Shown here: positions 44,648 through 55,238 of the stretch, in pieces | Position numbering within the stretch: position 1 is the first letter of the stretch | How the letters are laid out: every line of letters starts with the position of its first letter | Source of the DNA: Lachnospiraceae bacterium | Lineage (GTDB): Bacteria > Bacillota > Clostridia > Lachnospirales > Lachnospiraceae | Assembly (NCBI GenBank): GCA_029067085.1 | Contig: JAIEFE010000015.1 | Coordinates: 243,633-307,632, forward strand | Direction of reading: 5' to 3' | Length of the DNA: 64,000 nt | Program-made: the position numbers and the translations under genes | Notes under the pieces: model-generated | The model's database searches: none | The model's input: only the letters and a program-made list of their open reading frames with translations | What the model was told of the DNA's origin: nothing

Positions 44648-45733
44648 CTATTGCAAAAATTCATTCGTCTGTTCTTTGATCTCATCGTTGATGCGCAGCA
44701 CTTCCCGCGACGGTGTGTACGCCTCCGCCGGATAGAGCACCTGATGCAGCTGCCTCACGTTCTCCTCCAGATCCATCGGAATCACGCAGCTTCCCTTGCT
44801 GCCCACATTGGCGCCGCCCCTGCCGCCCTCAAAGGGGAAGCCATCGCTCGCCGTCACGCGGTAACCCGCCACACTCCCCAGCACACTCAGAATCTCATTA
44901 ACATCCAGAGAGGTCTCCACCTGGGGCAGTACAGCATTGACTAAATCAGTCAATTCCTTGATGGAAGCGCCTCGCGCCTTCTCCATCATAGCTGTCAGCA
45001 CCTCTCTCTGGCGCTCAGCCCGCCTGAAATCATCACCTTTCGTATAACGTATCCGGCAGTAGGCCGTAGCCTGCATCCCGTTTAAGAGTTGTCTGCCGCT
45101 TTCCTGCACCGGCGTGTAGTCTACATTCAACTCCTCCGCCATACAGAGCTGATAGTTGTTCAGATGGGTTATCTCCGACTCCGTGACCGTCATCTCCACG
45201 CCGCCCAGCGCATCCACCGCATCGATCAGCCCTGAGAATCCGATGGTCACATAATCCGTGATCGCAAGATCCAGATTCCGGTTGAGCATATTGATGGCCT
45301 GCTCCGGCCCGCCCCGGGCGTAAGCCGTATTACATTTATTGTAGGTATCGTTTCCCAGATTCAAAAAAGTGTCACGAAACACGGAGACCAGCTTGATCTC
45401 CTGCGCATCCTGATCTATCGAGGCAATTATGATCGTGTCGCTCCTGGTACCCTTTCCCAGTTCTCCGTTTCTGGCATCCACCCCAAAAAGGACAATGCTG
45501 CGGCAGCCCTTTTTCTCTTCCTTCTTCTTGGTCTCCGTCTTTTCTACTTCTGCCGGTTCCTGTTGAACAAGCTCTTCATTTACATGAATCTGCTCTTTGT
45601 CTATGTTCTTATGATTGACTTCACTGGTCATTGTAATGACCACATACATCATGCCAATGGAGAGAACCAATACGACAATCTCCACGATCAGAAGCCAAAC
45701 GCCTCCCCGGAAGCCGCGCTTTCTCTTATCCAT
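44648..45733 (-). CDS. LytR-CpsA-Psr (LCP) family cell-wall glycopolymer ligase
   Basis: Attaches undecaprenyl-linked polymers such as teichoic acids or capsule to peptidoglycan. 361 residues from the ATG at 45733 (AAAGGAG RBS; an upstream ATG at 45754 is less well placed). A short basic cytoplasmic tail, one TM helix (about 10-32), a charged stalk (about 40-70) and the LCP domain (about 73-300) with LFGVDAR, RSDTIIIASID, VSVFRDTF, the NTAYARGGP helix, the ALGGVEM strand and RYTKGDDFRRAERQRE (phosphate-binding arginines). Two TTGACY-type palindromes lie inside (44937, 45615). Confidence 0.93.
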   Translation of the reverse strand: MDKRKRGFRGGVWLLIVEIVVLVLSIGMMYVVITMTSEVNHKNIDKEQIHVNEELVQQEPAEVEKTETKKKEEKKGCRSIVLFGVDARNGELGKGTRSDTIIIASIDQDAQEIKLVSVFRDTFLNLGNDTYNKCNTAYARGGPEQAINMLNRNLDLAITDYVTIGFSGLIDAVDALGGVEMTVTESEITHLNNYQLCMAEELNVDYTPVQESGRQLLNGMQATAYCRIRYTKGDDFRRAERQREVLTAMMEKARGASIKELTDLVNAVLPQVETSLDVNEILSVLGSVAGYRVTASDGFPFEGGRGGANVGSKGSCVIPMDLEENVRQLHQVLYPAEAYTPSREVLRINDEIKEQTNEFLQ

Positions 45734-45809
45734 ACTGACTCCTTTGTCAGACATTTATTTCCTCGTACCGCAATCTGTAAATCTCATTTATCGTACCATA
45801 GAAAGGCCT

Positions 45810-47180
45810 CTAAATCAAGTCAATGGCCTCGCGCACCGTTCTCACACCGACCAGCTTGATCCCCGCCGTTGTCTTGATCTGGTCAACATTGACCTGCGGC
45901 AGTACACAGGTCGTAAAGCCAAGCTTAGCGGCTTCCGCCACCCGCTGGGATGCCTGTGAGACACCGCGTACTTCGCCGCTTAGACCGATCTCCCCGAACA
46001 CGATAGTCTTGTCGTCGATCACCCGATTCTTGAAGCTGGAAGTTGCTGCCATCACCACCCCCAGATCAATGGCCGGCTCCGCGATCCGCATACCACCGGC
46101 GAGATTCACATAGGCATCACAATCCGCCATCTGCAGATTCAGGCGCTTCTCCAGAACCGCCATCAAAAGATTTAAGCGGTTCAAATCCATCCCCGTCGCC
46201 TGTCTTCTGGGAATACCGAAACTGCTGTGGCAGACCAGAGCCTGAATCTCTAAAAGGATGGGTCTGGTGCCTTCCATGGAGCAGGAGACCACGGAGCCGC
46301 TCGCCCCTTCGGGCTTGCCGTTTAACATAAACTCGGAAGCATTTTTTACCTCCGCCAGGCCTTCCTCCCGCATCTCAAAAACTCCGATCTCATTGGTGGA
46401 ACCGAAACGGTTTTTCACTCCGCGGAGAATGCGGTAGGAAGCGTGCCGGTCGCCCTCGAAATAGAGCACCGTATCCACCATGTGCTCTAAGACTCTCGGT
46501 CCTGCAACAGTGCCCTCCTTGGTCACGTGTCCCACGATAAAAATGGAAATGCCAAGCCCCTTGGCAAGCTGCAGAAGCACACTTGTTGATTCCCGCACCT
46601 GTGATACGCTTCCGGGCGCGGAAGATATCTCCTCATGATACATGGTCTGGATGGAATCGATCACTGCCACAGCGGGAAGCTGCTTTTTTATGCTCTGCTC
46701 TACCGTCTCCAGACTGGTCTCGCACAAAAGCAGCATCTGATCCGAGAAGTCCCCGATCCGATTGGCGCGAAGCTTGATCTGCTGCAGGGATTCCTCCCCT
46801 GAAATATAAAGTATCTTTTTTCCGTCCGCCGCCATGTTCCTGCACACCTGCAAAAGCAGGGTGGATTTCCCGATGCCCGGATCGCCGCCCACCAGTGTGA
46901 GAGACCCCGGAACCAGCCCGCCGCCCAGCACCCGGTCCAGTTCCGCGATACGGGTGCTCATGCGCTCATTCTCCGTAAGATCCACTGCTGCCAGATTCAC
47001 CGGTTCCGCACTGCGCCGCCCTGACAGAGCATCAGCTCCCCGTCTGCCGCCGCTCTTTGCCGGAGCGGGTTCCTCCACCATAGTATTCCACTCCTTGCAG
47101 CCCGGACACTGCCCGACCCACTTTGCAGACTCATAACCGCAATTCTGACAAAAAAATATCGTCGTTTTTCCCTTTGCCAT
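45810..47180 (-). CDS. radA: DNA repair protein RadA
   Basis: RecA-like DNA helicase that promotes branch migration during recombination. 456 residues: zinc finger CQNCGYESAKWVGQCPGC (about 10-27), Walker A GGDPGIGKSTL (about 92-102), the RadA motif KNRFGS, and a Lon-like C-terminal domain (about 280-456). GGAGAGG RBS. Together with clpC just upstream this resembles the clpC-radA order of Bacillus, although the usual following disA gene is not here. Confidence 0.97.
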   Translation of the reverse strand: MAKGKTTIFFCQNCGYESAKWVGQCPGCKEWNTMVEEPAPAKSGGRRGADALSGRRSAEPVNLAAVDLTENERMSTRIAELDRVLGGGLVPGSLTLVGGDPGIGKSTLLLQVCRNMAADGKKILYISGEESLQQIKLRANRIGDFSDQMLLLCETSLETVEQSIKKQLPAVAVIDSIQTMYHEEISSAPGSVSQVRESTSVLLQLAKGLGISIFIVGHVTKEGTVAGPRVLEHMVDTVLYFEGDRHASYRILRGVKNRFGSTNEIGVFEMREEGLAEVKNASEFMLNGKPEGASGSVVSCSMEGTRPILLEIQALVCHSSFGIPRRQATGMDLNRLNLLMAVLEKRLNLQMADCDAYVNLAGGMRIAEPAIDLGVVMAATSSFKNRVIDDKTIVFGEIGLSGEVRGVSQASQRVAEAAKLGFTTCVLPQVNVDQIKTTAGIKLVGVRTVREAIDLI

Positions 47181-47211
47181 CGCCTCTCCATTTCCGTCCG
47201 GTCACCTACCG

Positions 47212-47269
47212 AAAAAACAAAAGAAAAGGCCTTTCAACCGAATGTGACACACATGTCAGTCGAAAGGCC
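47212..47269 (-). terminator. Rho-independent terminator
   Basis: GGCCTTTC/GAAAGGCC stem (47228-47235 with 47262-47269) with further internal pairing and, on the minus strand, a T-rich tail TTTTCTTTTGTTTTTT. It ends the 136-residue protein gene and separates it from radA. Confidence 0.85.
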
Positions 47270-47288
47270 CCGACTTCCTGCCGGCCGT

Positions 47289-47699
47289 CTACTTCACGAT
47301 CCTGACCTCCGCCTTGCCCACGCTTGCAAGCTCCACGCTGATATTCAGCTTTCCGCTCAGGTTCGTCTTCATTTCCCCTACGCTCGTACCGTTGACATAC
47401 ACCGTATACACCGTATCTTCCAAAAGACCTACAGTGATCTGTGCATCCTCATCGCCCTCCACCGTGAAGGTGAGGCCGTTCTCCGTCTCCGCAAAACAGT
47501 TTACGCTGGTGCCCGGCTCTGACTCATAGGCAAACATACCGTTCTTCTCAAGCTTCGTAAGCTCCCTGAAGGTTTTCACCTTGTACAGATTGCCGCCATG
47601 CTCGTAGTCCTCCAGTTTTGCCTTGGCAGTAAGCACATGGTTGCCAAAACTGATCGTTCCGTCACTCTCCGCGCGCAGTAATTCTTCTACTACAGCCAT
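47289..47699 (-). CDS. Conserved small protein (annotated 'endosialidase' in related genomes)
   Basis: 136 residues, AGGAGGAAAG RBS. The sequence opens MAVVEELLRAESDGTISFGNH and contains LTKLEKNGMFAYESEPGT, a pattern I know from a widespread Clostridia family usually labelled 'endosialidase'. That label has no clear biochemical basis here: there is no sialidase fold or catalytic motif in so short a protein. It is all-beta with no signal peptide. It lies 61 nt after clpC and has its own terminator. Confidence 0.75.
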   Translation of the reverse strand: MAVVEELLRAESDGTISFGNHVLTAKAKLEDYEHGGNLYKVKTFRELTKLEKNGMFAYESEPGTSVNCFAETENGLTFTVEGDEDAQITVGLLEDTVYTVYVNGTSVGEMKTNLSGKLNISVELASVGKAEVRIVK

Positions 47700-47760
47700 C
47701 GCTCTTTCCTCCTAAGTCTTATTGTTCTTTCAGATACCTGCTCCTGTTGCTGTCTGTATC

Positions 47761-50214
47761 TCAAACCTCCACAGTCTTCACCGTAAAGGCTATTTTCTTA
47801 TTTTTCAGTCCGACAGCCACCCGGTCGCCGCTTCTTACCCTTCCGGCCAATATCTCCTCCGCCAGCGCGTCTTCGATCTCCGACTGGATTGCCCGCTTCA
47901 TGGGTCTGGCTCCCATCTTGGCGTCCATATGCTTCTCGACAAGATACTCCTTCACGGAGGCACCGATAGCCAGTTCAATATCCATCTGTTCCTTACAACG
48001 CTTTGTCAGATTCCTTGCGAGCAGCGTAACGATTGCCTTCATATCTTCCCGATTCAGCGGATGGAAGACCATGATCTCATCGATCCTGTTGATGAACTCC
48101 GGCTTGAAGAGGCGCTTCACCTCCTCCATCACCTTATCCTTCATCTTATCATAACTTTGCTTCTCCGTCTCCGCCGCTCCAAAACCAAGATTCTTCGGAT
48201 CAACGATGCGCTGCGCCCCTGCATTTGATGTCATGATCAGTATCGTGTTCTTAAAACTCACTTTCCGTCCTTTGGAGTCGGTGATATGTCCGTCGTCGAG
48301 CACCTGCAGCAGAACGTTGAACACATCGGGATGCGCCTTCTCGATCTCATCAAACAGCACCACGGAATAGGGATTTCTACGGACTTTCTCGGAAAGCTGT
48401 CCCCCTTCCTCAAAACCTACGTAGCCCGGCGGCGAGCCGATCATCTTGGAGACCGAATGTCCCTCCATATACTCCGACATATCCACACGGATCAGGGCAT
48501 TCTCGGAACCGAACATGGCCTCTGCCAGCGCTTTGGACAGCTCCGTCTTACCCACGCCCGTGGGACCCAGAAACAGAAATGACCCAATCGGTCGATTTGG
48601 ATCCTGAAGACCCACTCTGCCGCGCCTCATGGCCTTTGCCACCGCCACAACGGCCTCCTCTTGACCGATCACCCGCTTGTGCAGGATGGATTCCAGCTTC
48701 AGGAGTCTCTCGCTTTCCTTCTCCGCCAGCTTTTTCACCGGGATCTTTGTCCACAGCGCCACCACTTCGGCGATCTCGTTCTCACCTACGATGTAGGCGC
48801 GCTCACGTTCCTCCTGCTCCATGCGCTTCACCATGCGCTCATATTTCTTAATGCAGCTCTCCTGCTTTTTCTTCAATTCCGCCGCCTGCGTGAAAGCTTC
48901 CATGCGGATCGATCTTTCAATCTGTAAGTCGATCTTGTCAATTTCTTCCGAAAGCTCCTGCAGCTTTTCAGGCTGCTTCGTCACGTGAAGCCGTACCGCC
49001 GCCGATGCTTCGTCGATCAGATCGATCGCCTTGTCAGGCAGATTTCTGTCGTTGATGTAGCGTGCAGAGAGCGCCACCGCCGCGCTGATAGCTTCTGGTG
49101 TGATCGTGACTCTGTGATGCTCCTCGTATTTGTGCGCAATGCCGCGCAGGATGTTTTCCGTCTCCTCGATCGTTGGCTCCTCCACCGTCACCGGGTGGAA
49201 TCTTCTCTCCAGAGCGGCATCCCGCTCCACGTACTTGCGGTATTCCACGATCGTGGTAGCACCGATCAGCTGTATCTCTCCTCTTGCAAGTGAGGGTTTT
49301 AAGATATTGGAAGCGTCGATTGCTCCCTCTGCGCCGCCCGCACCGATGATGGTGTGCATCTCGTCCAGAAAGAGAATGATATTACCGTCGTCGATCACCT
49401 CTTTGATCACTTTTTTGATACGCTCCTCGAACTCGCCGCGGTACTTGCTTCCCGCCACCATGCCCGAAAGATCCAACGTCAGAAGCCTCTTATTCTGTAC
49501 CGTAAAGGGCACATCACCGGTTACGATCCTGGCCGCAAGCCCTTCCACCACGGCAGTCTTGCCAACACCCGGCTCACCCACCAGACAGGGATTGTTTTTG
49601 GTACGGCGGGAGAGAATCTGTACCACCCTCGTGATCTCCTCTTCCCTGCCAATCACAGGATCCAGCTTTCCTTCCCGTGCAAGCGCCGTCAGGTCTCTGC
49701 TGTAATGATCCAGCGTGGAGGTTGTCCCCTTCTTTTTATTCTGCTTTCTGCCCAGATCTTCTTTGTAGAGAGCGCCGTCCTCACCCATGGCCACCAGCAC
49801 ATCCACATAGAGTTTCTGTACGGAAATACCCATGGTATTGAGCAGCCTGACCGCCACATTTTCCCCTTCCTTTAAGAGGGCAAGCAAAATGTGTTCCGTC
49901 CCCGTCCTCTCGCTGCGGAATCTGTCCGCCTGTCTGTGCGCTTCTTCCAAAATAGCCTGTGCTCTGGGAGAGTAGCCGTCCCGCTCCGCGATCAGCACCG
50001 AGCTCTCCGGCACGATCAGATCTTTTATCATTTCCTTTAACTGTACGACATCCACGCCGTTATTCTGGAGAACAGTAGCTGCAACACCCGTATTCTCCCG
50101 CAAAAGGCCAAGCAAAATGTGCTCGCTCCCCACATAACTCTGGCGCAGGCTTCTGGCTGCCCGTTCCGCAAGAACCAGGGCCGCCTTCGCCTTATCCGTA
50201 AATTGTGGCTGCAT
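47761..50214 (-). CDS. clpC: ATP-dependent Clp protease ATP-binding subunit ClpC
   Basis: AAA+ unfoldase that feeds damaged or tagged proteins to ClpP. 817 residues: double Clp-N repeat (1-145), AAA1 with Walker [14 protein letters not shown] (about 210), a middle domain carrying a UVR motif (about 415-450) diagnostic of ClpC, AAA2 with [13 protein letters not shown] (about 545) and the C-terminal D2-small domain. The upstream genes ctsR, mcsA and mcsB that usually accompany clpC in Bacillus are absent, and no CtsR heptad repeat is visible in the 70-bp leader. Confidence 0.97.
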   Translation of the reverse strand: MQPQFTDKAKAALVLAERAARSLRQSYVGSEHILLGLLRENTGVAATVLQNNGVDVVQLKEMIKDLIVPESSVLIAERDGYSPRAQAILEEAHRQADRFRSERTGTEHILLALLKEGENVAVRLLNTMGISVQKLYVDVLVAMGEDGALYKEDLGRKQNKKKGTTSTLDHYSRDLTALAREGKLDPVIGREEEITRVVQILSRRTKNNPCLVGEPGVGKTAVVEGLAARIVTGDVPFTVQNKRLLTLDLSGMVAGSKYRGEFEERIKKVIKEVIDDGNIILFLDEMHTIIGAGGAEGAIDASNILKPSLARGEIQLIGATTIVEYRKYVERDAALERRFHPVTVEEPTIEETENILRGIAHKYEEHHRVTITPEAISAAVALSARYINDRNLPDKAIDLIDEASAAVRLHVTKQPEKLQELSEEIDKIDLQIERSIRMEAFTQAAELKKKQESCIKKYERMVKRMEQEERERAYIVGENEIAEVVALWTKIPVKKLAEKESERLLKLESILHKRVIGQEEAVVAVAKAMRRGRVGLQDPNRPIGSFLFLGPTGVGKTELSKALAEAMFGSENALIRVDMSEYMEGHSVSKMIGSPPGYVGFEEGGQLSEKVRRNPYSVVLFDEIEKAHPDVFNVLLQVLDDGHITDSKGRKVSFKNTILIMTSNAGAQRIVDPKNLGFGAAETEKQSYDKMKDKVMEEVKRLFKPEFINRIDEIMVFHPLNREDMKAIVTLLARNLTKRCKEQMDIELAIGASVKEYLVEKHMDAKMGARPMKRAIQSEIEDALAEEILAGRVRSGDRVAVGLKNKKIAFTVKTVEV

Positions 50215-50284
50215 CAGTCTTTCATTCCTTTCCCATTTCTTTCTCTATAAAAGCATACACTTCTTTCGGGGAAATAAACCAGCT

Positions 50285-51634
50285 TTATTTCAAATCCTTA
50301 TCGTCCATGTTCAGAAATTCAAATTCAAATTCATCATCATCCAGAAGGAAATTTTTTGCCTTACGTCTGGAAGCAGGGCTTACAGCCTCCGCCGATGCAT
50401 CCTCCTGATAGCTCACCTCGCGCTCGCGCCGCCTGCCTTCCTGTCTGCGCAGTTCTCCTTCCTCTCCGGCTGCCGTCCGACGTCTTGCAGGTCTCTCATC
50501 CTTACCGGCTGTCCGGCGATTGGCGCTCTGTTCCCTCTCTGCCGTTTCCCGACGTGCCGATCTGCGCTCGTCCCTCTCTATGCTTTCCCGTCGTGAGGAC
50601 TTACGCGTATCCTCCTCGTCGTCTTCATCATCATCCTCATAGTAGGTGTCGCGAAGTTTGAAAGCCAGAATGATCACTGCAGTCGCCAGGATAGCAAGCA
50701 GAACCAAAAGCACAACGATCACAATGCGCTGCTTGACGAGGTCTCCCGTTCCCTTCTGATCATCCACCGATTGAGAGGACATGGCATCCAGAAGCGGCTG
50801 CAGCTTCTCCTTCTCCCCCTTGATGTTATCGTAGAGATACCAGATCGCAACCCCCTCGGAATCCGTCTCGATCTTTAACTCATAATCATTTCTCACCGGC
50901 TGCTCTGCCGGCTCTTCCGGTGCCTCTGCAGGCGCTTCCTCGGGTGTTTCCTCCACCGGAAGCAGCTCTCCCAGATTCAGCAGATCGGAGCGGATGTATC
51001 CCGTTCTCTCCGAACCGTTCCCTCCGGTATAAGTGACGTAGTACCAGGTCTTGCTGTCGCTTCCCTCGGATTTCCCCCTCACCACGACCTGTGTTCCGGG
51101 TGTCAGGGAATCCAGATGAGGATTTGAAGTGGAGGGATCCGGCCTGACTTTGGCCTGCACCTTCGTGCTGGCGTATTGGGGATCCATGCTCTCCTGCGCC
51201 TCCACTTTCGCGCCGCCCTCGGAAGCTGTCGGCTGGGATGTCGACTCCCCTCCGTCCTCTCCCCCTTCGTTTGCGGCCGTATTGCTCTCGGCTGACACAG
51301 AGACTGTGGGAATGGTCTCATCGCCCTTTTTCTCTATCATATCGGCACGTACATAACCCAGGGTATCGGCATTGATATAGACCTGATACCAGGTGATCCC
51401 GCCGGAATCCACCTGTCCTCTGATTGAAATTTCCTTTCCGGCAGTGGAGCTGCCGATCACCTCGCTCCCCTGTTCGGGCATCTTTCTGATATTGACGGAA
51501 TTGGGTATCACAATACCCTTCGGTTCCGCCCGGCTCACGATGGGGTCGCCCCACACCAGAAGCAGCGCCGCCGCCATAAGGGCGATCCTCCGTCTTAATC
51601 CTACGCATCTCCACTCATTCTTTCGTATCTTCAT
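50285..51634 (-). CDS. Secreted/membrane SH3b-domain protein
   Basis: 449 residues from the ATG at 51634 (GGAGGG RBS); longer in-frame starts cross the preceding gene and are rejected. A signal sequence (about 15-36) is followed by two bacterial SH3 domains (about 40-100 and 150-220) of the kind that bind cell-wall peptide cross-bridges, a Pro/Glu-rich spacer, one TM helix (about 333-355), and a cytoplasmic tail rich in alternating Arg and Glu (about 365-430). Cell-wall anchoring or sensing is inferred. It lies 70 bp upstream of clpC. Confidence 0.82.
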   Translation of the reverse strand: MKIRKNEWRCVGLRRRIALMAAALLLVWGDPIVSRAEPKGIVIPNSVNIRKMPEQGSEVIGSSTAGKEISIRGQVDSGGITWYQVYINADTLGYVRADMIEKKGDETIPTVSVSAESNTAANEGGEDGGESTSQPTASEGGAKVEAQESMDPQYASTKVQAKVRPDPSTSNPHLDSLTPGTQVVVRGKSEGSDSKTWYYVTYTGGNGSERTGYIRSDLLNLGELLPVEETPEEAPAEAPEEPAEQPVRNDYELKIETDSEGVAIWYLYDNIKGEKEKLQPLLDAMSSQSVDDQKGTGDLVKQRIVIVVLLVLLAILATAVIILAFKLRDTYYEDDDEDDEEDTRKSSRRESIERDERRSARRETAEREQSANRRTAGKDERPARRRTAAGEEGELRRQEGRRREREVSYQEDASAEAVSPASRRKAKNFLLDDDEFEFEFLNMDDKDLK

Positions 51635-51656
51635 GTTTCCCTCCATGTCAGGCTGC

Positions 51657-52148
51657 CTACTGTTCTCTGGTGAAGCGCTTGCTGCCATCCTCTCTTTTTT
51701 TCCGCTCCGTGCTGTAACCAAAGGTATCGTCGTGATGTCTTGATTTTCTCGCCATCTCCTCCAGATCTCTGTGATGTGCCACCTCGCACTTGGCGCAGAA
51801 TCTTCCCCATCGGACCGCGCATCCGCAGATTTCGCACCGCAGGAAAAAAGTGGAATTGGGAGCAATCTCCAGTCTAGCCTCCTTCAACATATCCCGGATC
51901 GCTTTCTGGCTCACGCCGGTGGCCTTGGAAGCTTCCGCCGCATTGGCACCGATGTGCTTCTCTATATAATTGCGCACCTTTCCATAATCGTCATAGTCCA
52001 GAAAACCGCACGCCTCGCACTGATATTCTCCAACGCCCTTAAAGACCATCACACCGCCGCATTCCGCACAGTAGGTAGGTCTGTTGTAAGTGGCAATGCT
52101 GCTCAATTCCTTTTTCAGCGTTTCGATTCTCTCTTCTCTGCTGCTCAC
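51657..52148 (-). CDS. Zinc-ribbon/HTH protein
   Basis: 163 residues from a GTG at 52148. Two cysteine clusters: CAECGGVMVFKGVGEYQCEAC (about 27-47) and CEICGCAVRWGRFCAKC (about 104-120). Between them is a helix-turn-helix-like stretch (ASKATGVSQKAIRDMLKEAR), followed by a basic tail. A nucleic-acid-binding or regulatory role is likely, but no named family is certain; flagellar-operon zinc-ribbon proteins have a similar layout. It lies 22 nt upstream of the SH3-protein gene, probably on the same transcript. Confidence 0.75.
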   Translation of the reverse strand: MSSREERIETLKKELSSIATYNRPTYCAECGGVMVFKGVGEYQCEACGFLDYDDYGKVRNYIEKHIGANAAEASKATGVSQKAIRDMLKEARLEIAPNSTFFLRCEICGCAVRWGRFCAKCEVAHHRDLEEMARKSRHHDDTFGYSTERKKREDGSKRFTREQ

Positions 52149-52167
52149 AGCCTCACTTCCCTTCCTC

Positions 52168-52213
52168 GAATCGAGTGCCCGCGCACTCGATTCCGAGAAT
52201 GCTTCGCATTCTC
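52168..52213 (+). repeat. Double-hairpin element (related to 58637-58678)
   Basis: GAATCGAGTGC-CCGC-GCACTCGATTC (perfect 11-bp stem) followed by GAGAATGC-TTC-GCATTCTC (perfect 8-bp stem). The second hairpin and the bases after it (AATGGTTTACA) recur near 58660-58693. It lies between purD and the zinc-ribbon gene. Confidence 0.9.
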
Positions 52214-52243
52214 CTTCAATGGTTTACAAAATCGCTTTTTTCG

Positions 52244-53515
52244 CTAACACTCGTCAATTGCCTTTCCGATATCGTGCCGCATGTACTGATGATCAAACCG
52301 CACCCATTCCGTCGCTGCGTAGGCATTGGCTCTGGCCTCCTTGAGCGTGGCTCCCTTTGCCGTGACGCCGAGCACTCTGCCGCCATTTGTGACAATCCTG
52401 TCATTTTTTAAAGCTGTGCCCGCATGGAAACAGTAATACCCGTCTTTATCTTCAAAATTCTCCAGCCCCTCGATAGGAAAACCTTTTTCATAGGATACCG
52501 GATACCCTTCCGACGCCAAGATCACGCAGACCGCCGCATTGTCTTCAAAGGCAAGCTCTACCTGATCAAGCGTCCCGTCAATACAAGCCTCCACAACCTC
52601 GATCATATCATTTTTCATACGCGGGAGAACCACCTGCGCCTCCGGATCTCCGAATCGGGCATTGTACTCTAACACCTTGGGTCCGTCTTCCGTCAGCATC
52701 AGCCCGAAGAAGATCACCCCCTTAAAGGGTCGGCCTTCCGCCGCCATGGCATCCACGGTAGCCTGATAGATGTACTTATGACAAAACGCATCCACCTCAT
52801 CCGTATAGAACGGACTAGGTGAAAAGGTACCCATGCCGCCGGTATTCAATCCCTGGTCGCCGTCCATGGCGCGCTTGTGATCCTGTGCGGAAGACATGAT
52901 CTTTATCGTCTTTCCATCCACGAAAGAGAGCACGGAAACCTCGCGGCCCGTCATAAACTCCTCGATCACCATGCGGTTGCCCGCCTCGCCGAATTTCTTG
53001 TCCTCCATAATGGTGCGAACGCCCTCTTTTGCCTCCTCCAGGGTCTCGCAGATCAGCACACCCTTTCCCAGTGCAAGGCCGTCCGCCTTTAAGACCACGG
53101 GCATTTTTGCAGTTTCCAGATATGCCAGCGCTTTCTGCGGATCATCAAAATTCTCGTAGGCCGCCGTGGGGATATTATATTTTTTCATCAAATCCTTGGA
53201 GAACGCCTTACTGCCCTCCAGAATCGCCGCATTTTTCCGGGGGCCAAACACCCGAAGCCCCGCCGCCTCCATCTCGTCCACCAGACCGCCAACCAGCGGA
53301 TCATCCATACCCACGATGGTCAGGTCGATCGCCTTCTCCTTCGCAAAAGCCGTAAGCTTGTCAAATTCCATCGCGCCGATGGGAACGCACTCCGCGATCT
53401 GCCCGATCCCCGCATTGCCGGGCGCACAGTATATTTTATCCGCCCTCGGACTTTTCGCCACAGCCGCCGCGATCGCATGTTCTCTGCCACCGCTTCCCAC
53501 AATTAAAATCTTCAT
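52244..53515 (-). CDS. purD: Phosphoribosylamine-glycine ligase PurD
   Basis: Second step of purine synthesis: ATP, glycine and phosphoribosylamine give GAR. 423 residues, the normal size. ATP-grasp enzyme; seen are the N-terminal VGSGGREHAI loop, VLKADGLALGKGV, the EEFMTGREVS motif, GLNTGGMGTFSP and NARFGDPEAQ with the metal ligands. Last gene of the purE-M-N-D run, 13 nt after purN. Confidence 0.97.
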   Translation of the reverse strand: MKILIVGSGGREHAIAAAVAKSPRADKIYCAPGNAGIGQIAECVPIGAMEFDKLTAFAKEKAIDLTIVGMDDPLVGGLVDEMEAAGLRVFGPRKNAAILEGSKAFSKDLMKKYNIPTAAYENFDDPQKALAYLETAKMPVVLKADGLALGKGVLICETLEEAKEGVRTIMEDKKFGEAGNRMVIEEFMTGREVSVLSFVDGKTIKIMSSAQDHKRAMDGDQGLNTGGMGTFSPSPFYTDEVDAFCHKYIYQATVDAMAAEGRPFKGVIFFGLMLTEDGPKVLEYNARFGDPEAQVVLPRMKNDMIEVVEACIDGTLDQVELAFEDNAAVCVILASEGYPVSYEKGFPIEGLENFEDKDGYYCFHAGTALKNDRIVTNGGRVLGVTAKGATLKEARANAYAATEWVRFDHQYMRHDIGKAIDEC

Positions 53516-53528
53516 AATCTGCCACCTT

Positions 53529-54155
53529 TCACTCTATCACCGTCACTCTGCCGTTCTCCACCTTCACCTGACCGGCCGCGATCAGATTGATACACCAGGG
53601 CAGAAGCACCCACTCTGCTTCCTCCATTACCCGCCTCTGCAAAGTCTCCGGCGTATCGTCCTCATACACCTTCACCGCTTTCTGCTTGATGATCGGTCCC
53701 GTATCCATCCCGTCATCTACAAAATGCACGGTAGCCCCGGTAATCTTCACACCGCGTGCCAGCGCCGCCTCGTGTACCCGCAGTCCATAAAAACCCGTGC
53801 CGCAAAAAGCCGGGATCAGCGACGGATGTATATTAATAATCTTATTCTGATATTTTTTGATCAGCTCCGCCGGCACCTTCACCAAAAAGCCTGCCAGCAC
53901 GATCAGATCCGGCTCTGCCTCTTCCACGCAGCGGACTAGCGCCTCCTCAAACTGTTCCCTGTCCGTATAATCCTTCGGTGACACGCACACTCCCTCGATT
54001 CCTGCCGTTTTCGCTCTCTCCAGAGCGCCGGCGCCGGGATTGTTGCACACCACCCGCACGATCTCCGTGTTAAAGACAGCTCCCTGCGCGATACCGTCGA
54101 TGATCGCCTGTAAATTTGTGCCGCTCCCCGACACACAGACCACTACTCTAAGCAT
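53529..54155 (-). CDS. purN: Phosphoribosylglycinamide formyltransferase PurN
   Basis: Formylates GAR with 10-formyl-THF. 208 residues from the ATG at 54155 (GGAGG RBS); an in-frame extension upstream overlaps the end of purM and is rejected. VSGSGTNLQAI binds the nucleotide phosphate, NIHPSLIPAF supplies the catalytic Asn and His, and HFVDDGMDTGPI supplies the catalytic Asp. Confidence 0.97.
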   Translation of the reverse strand: MLRVVVCVSGSGTNLQAIIDGIAQGAVFNTEIVRVVCNNPGAGALERAKTAGIEGVCVSPKDYTDREQFEEALVRCVEEAEPDLIVLAGFLVKVPAELIKKYQNKIINIHPSLIPAFCGTGFYGLRVHEAALARGVKITGATVHFVDDGMDTGPIIKQKAVKVYEDDTPETLQRRVMEEAEWVLLPWCINLIAAGQVKVENGRVTVIE

Positions 54156-54184
54156 TTGCTCCTCCGTTCCTGCCCGACTTCTTT

Positions 54185-55210
54185 TTATCCGAATAGTACT
54201 TCGTGTCCGCCAGCCACAATTTCGCCGACAACCCACGCCTTCTCTCCGGCTTTTTTGAGCGCTGAGACGGTCTGATCCGCATCTGCGGCATCCACCGTCA
54301 GCATCATGCCGATTCCCATGTTGTAGGTATTGTACATCATCTTCTCTTCCAGATTACCGGTCTTCTGCATCAGCGCAAAGATAGGCGGTATCTCGTAACT
54401 GCCCTTTTGTACCTTTGCAGACACGCCTTCCGGCAGCATTCTGGGTATATTCTCGTAAAAACCGCCGCCGGTGATATGGCTGCATCCCTTTACGGTAATG
54501 CCTGCCTCCTTCACCGCCTGCAGCGCTTTCACATAGATTCTGGTAGGGGTCAGAAGTGTCTCTCCCAGAGTCGTGCCCAGCTCATCATAATGTACGGAAA
54601 GCGTTTCCTTCGTTACGTTAAAGACCTTCCTGATCAATGAAAAGCCGTTGCTGTGCACACCCGAAGAAGCGATGCCGATCAACGCGTCGCCGGGCTTAAT
54701 ATCCGCTCCCGTGATCAGTTCCCTCTCTTCGGCCACACCCACCGCAAATCCCGCGAGATCGTATTCATCCTCAGGCATCAGGCCCGGATGCTCCGCCGTC
54801 TCGCCGCCGACCAGCGCTGCGCCCGCCTGCTTACAGCCCTCGGCCACACCCTTTACAATGGCCGCGATCTTCTCCGGATAGTTTTTCCCGCATGCTATGT
54901 AATCAAGAAAGAACAGCGGTTCCGCGCCCGCACAGACCACATCGTTGACGCACATCGCCACACAGTCGATTCCTACCGTGTCGTGTTTGTCCATAAAATA
55001 GGCCAGCTGAATCTTCGTACCCACGCCGTCCGTGCCGGAGAGAAGCACCGGCTTCTCCATATCTTTGATCTTTTCCAATGAAAAAGCGCCGGAAAATCCG
55101 CCCAGACCGCCAAGCACCTCCGGCCTCATTGTTGTCTTCACATACTGTTTCATCAGTTCCACCGAGCGGTAACCCGCCTCGATATCCACGCCTGCTGCCT
55201 TATAGTCCAT
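54185..55210 (-). CDS. purM: Phosphoribosylformylglycinamidine cyclo-ligase PurM
   Basis: Closes the imidazole ring to form AIR. 341 residues, GAGGAGG RBS. PurM/SelD-type fold with [12 protein letters not shown] at the start, [23 protein letters not shown] and [13 protein letters not shown] motifs. It lies 28 nt after purE and 29 nt before purN. Confidence 0.97.
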   Translation of the reverse strand: MDYKAAGVDIEAGYRSVELMKQYVKTTMRPEVLGGLGGFSGAFSLEKIKDMEKPVLLSGTDGVGTKIQLAYFMDKHDTVGIDCVAMCVNDVVCAGAEPLFFLDYIACGKNYPEKIAAIVKGVAEGCKQAGAALVGGETAEHPGLMPEDEYDLAGFAVGVAEERELITGADIKPGDALIGIASSGVHSNGFSLIRKVFNVTKETLSVHYDELGTTLGETLLTPTRIYVKALQAVKEAGITVKGCSHITGGGFYENIPRMLPEGVSAKVQKGSYEIPPIFALMQKTGNLEEKMMYNTYNMGIGMMLTVDAADADQTVSALKKAGEKAWVVGEIVAGGHEVLFG

Positions 55211-55238
55211 TTTTACCTCCTCGTCGAAGCGTTACTGT

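Noticed and set aside
47289..47699. True endosialidase enzyme
   Set aside because: Only 136 residues, no catalytic or propeller features; the common database label is not backed by sequence.
50215..50284. CtsR or CIRCE operator upstream of clpC
   Set aside because: No tandem GGTCAAA heptads and no TTAGCACTC dyad are present in the leader.
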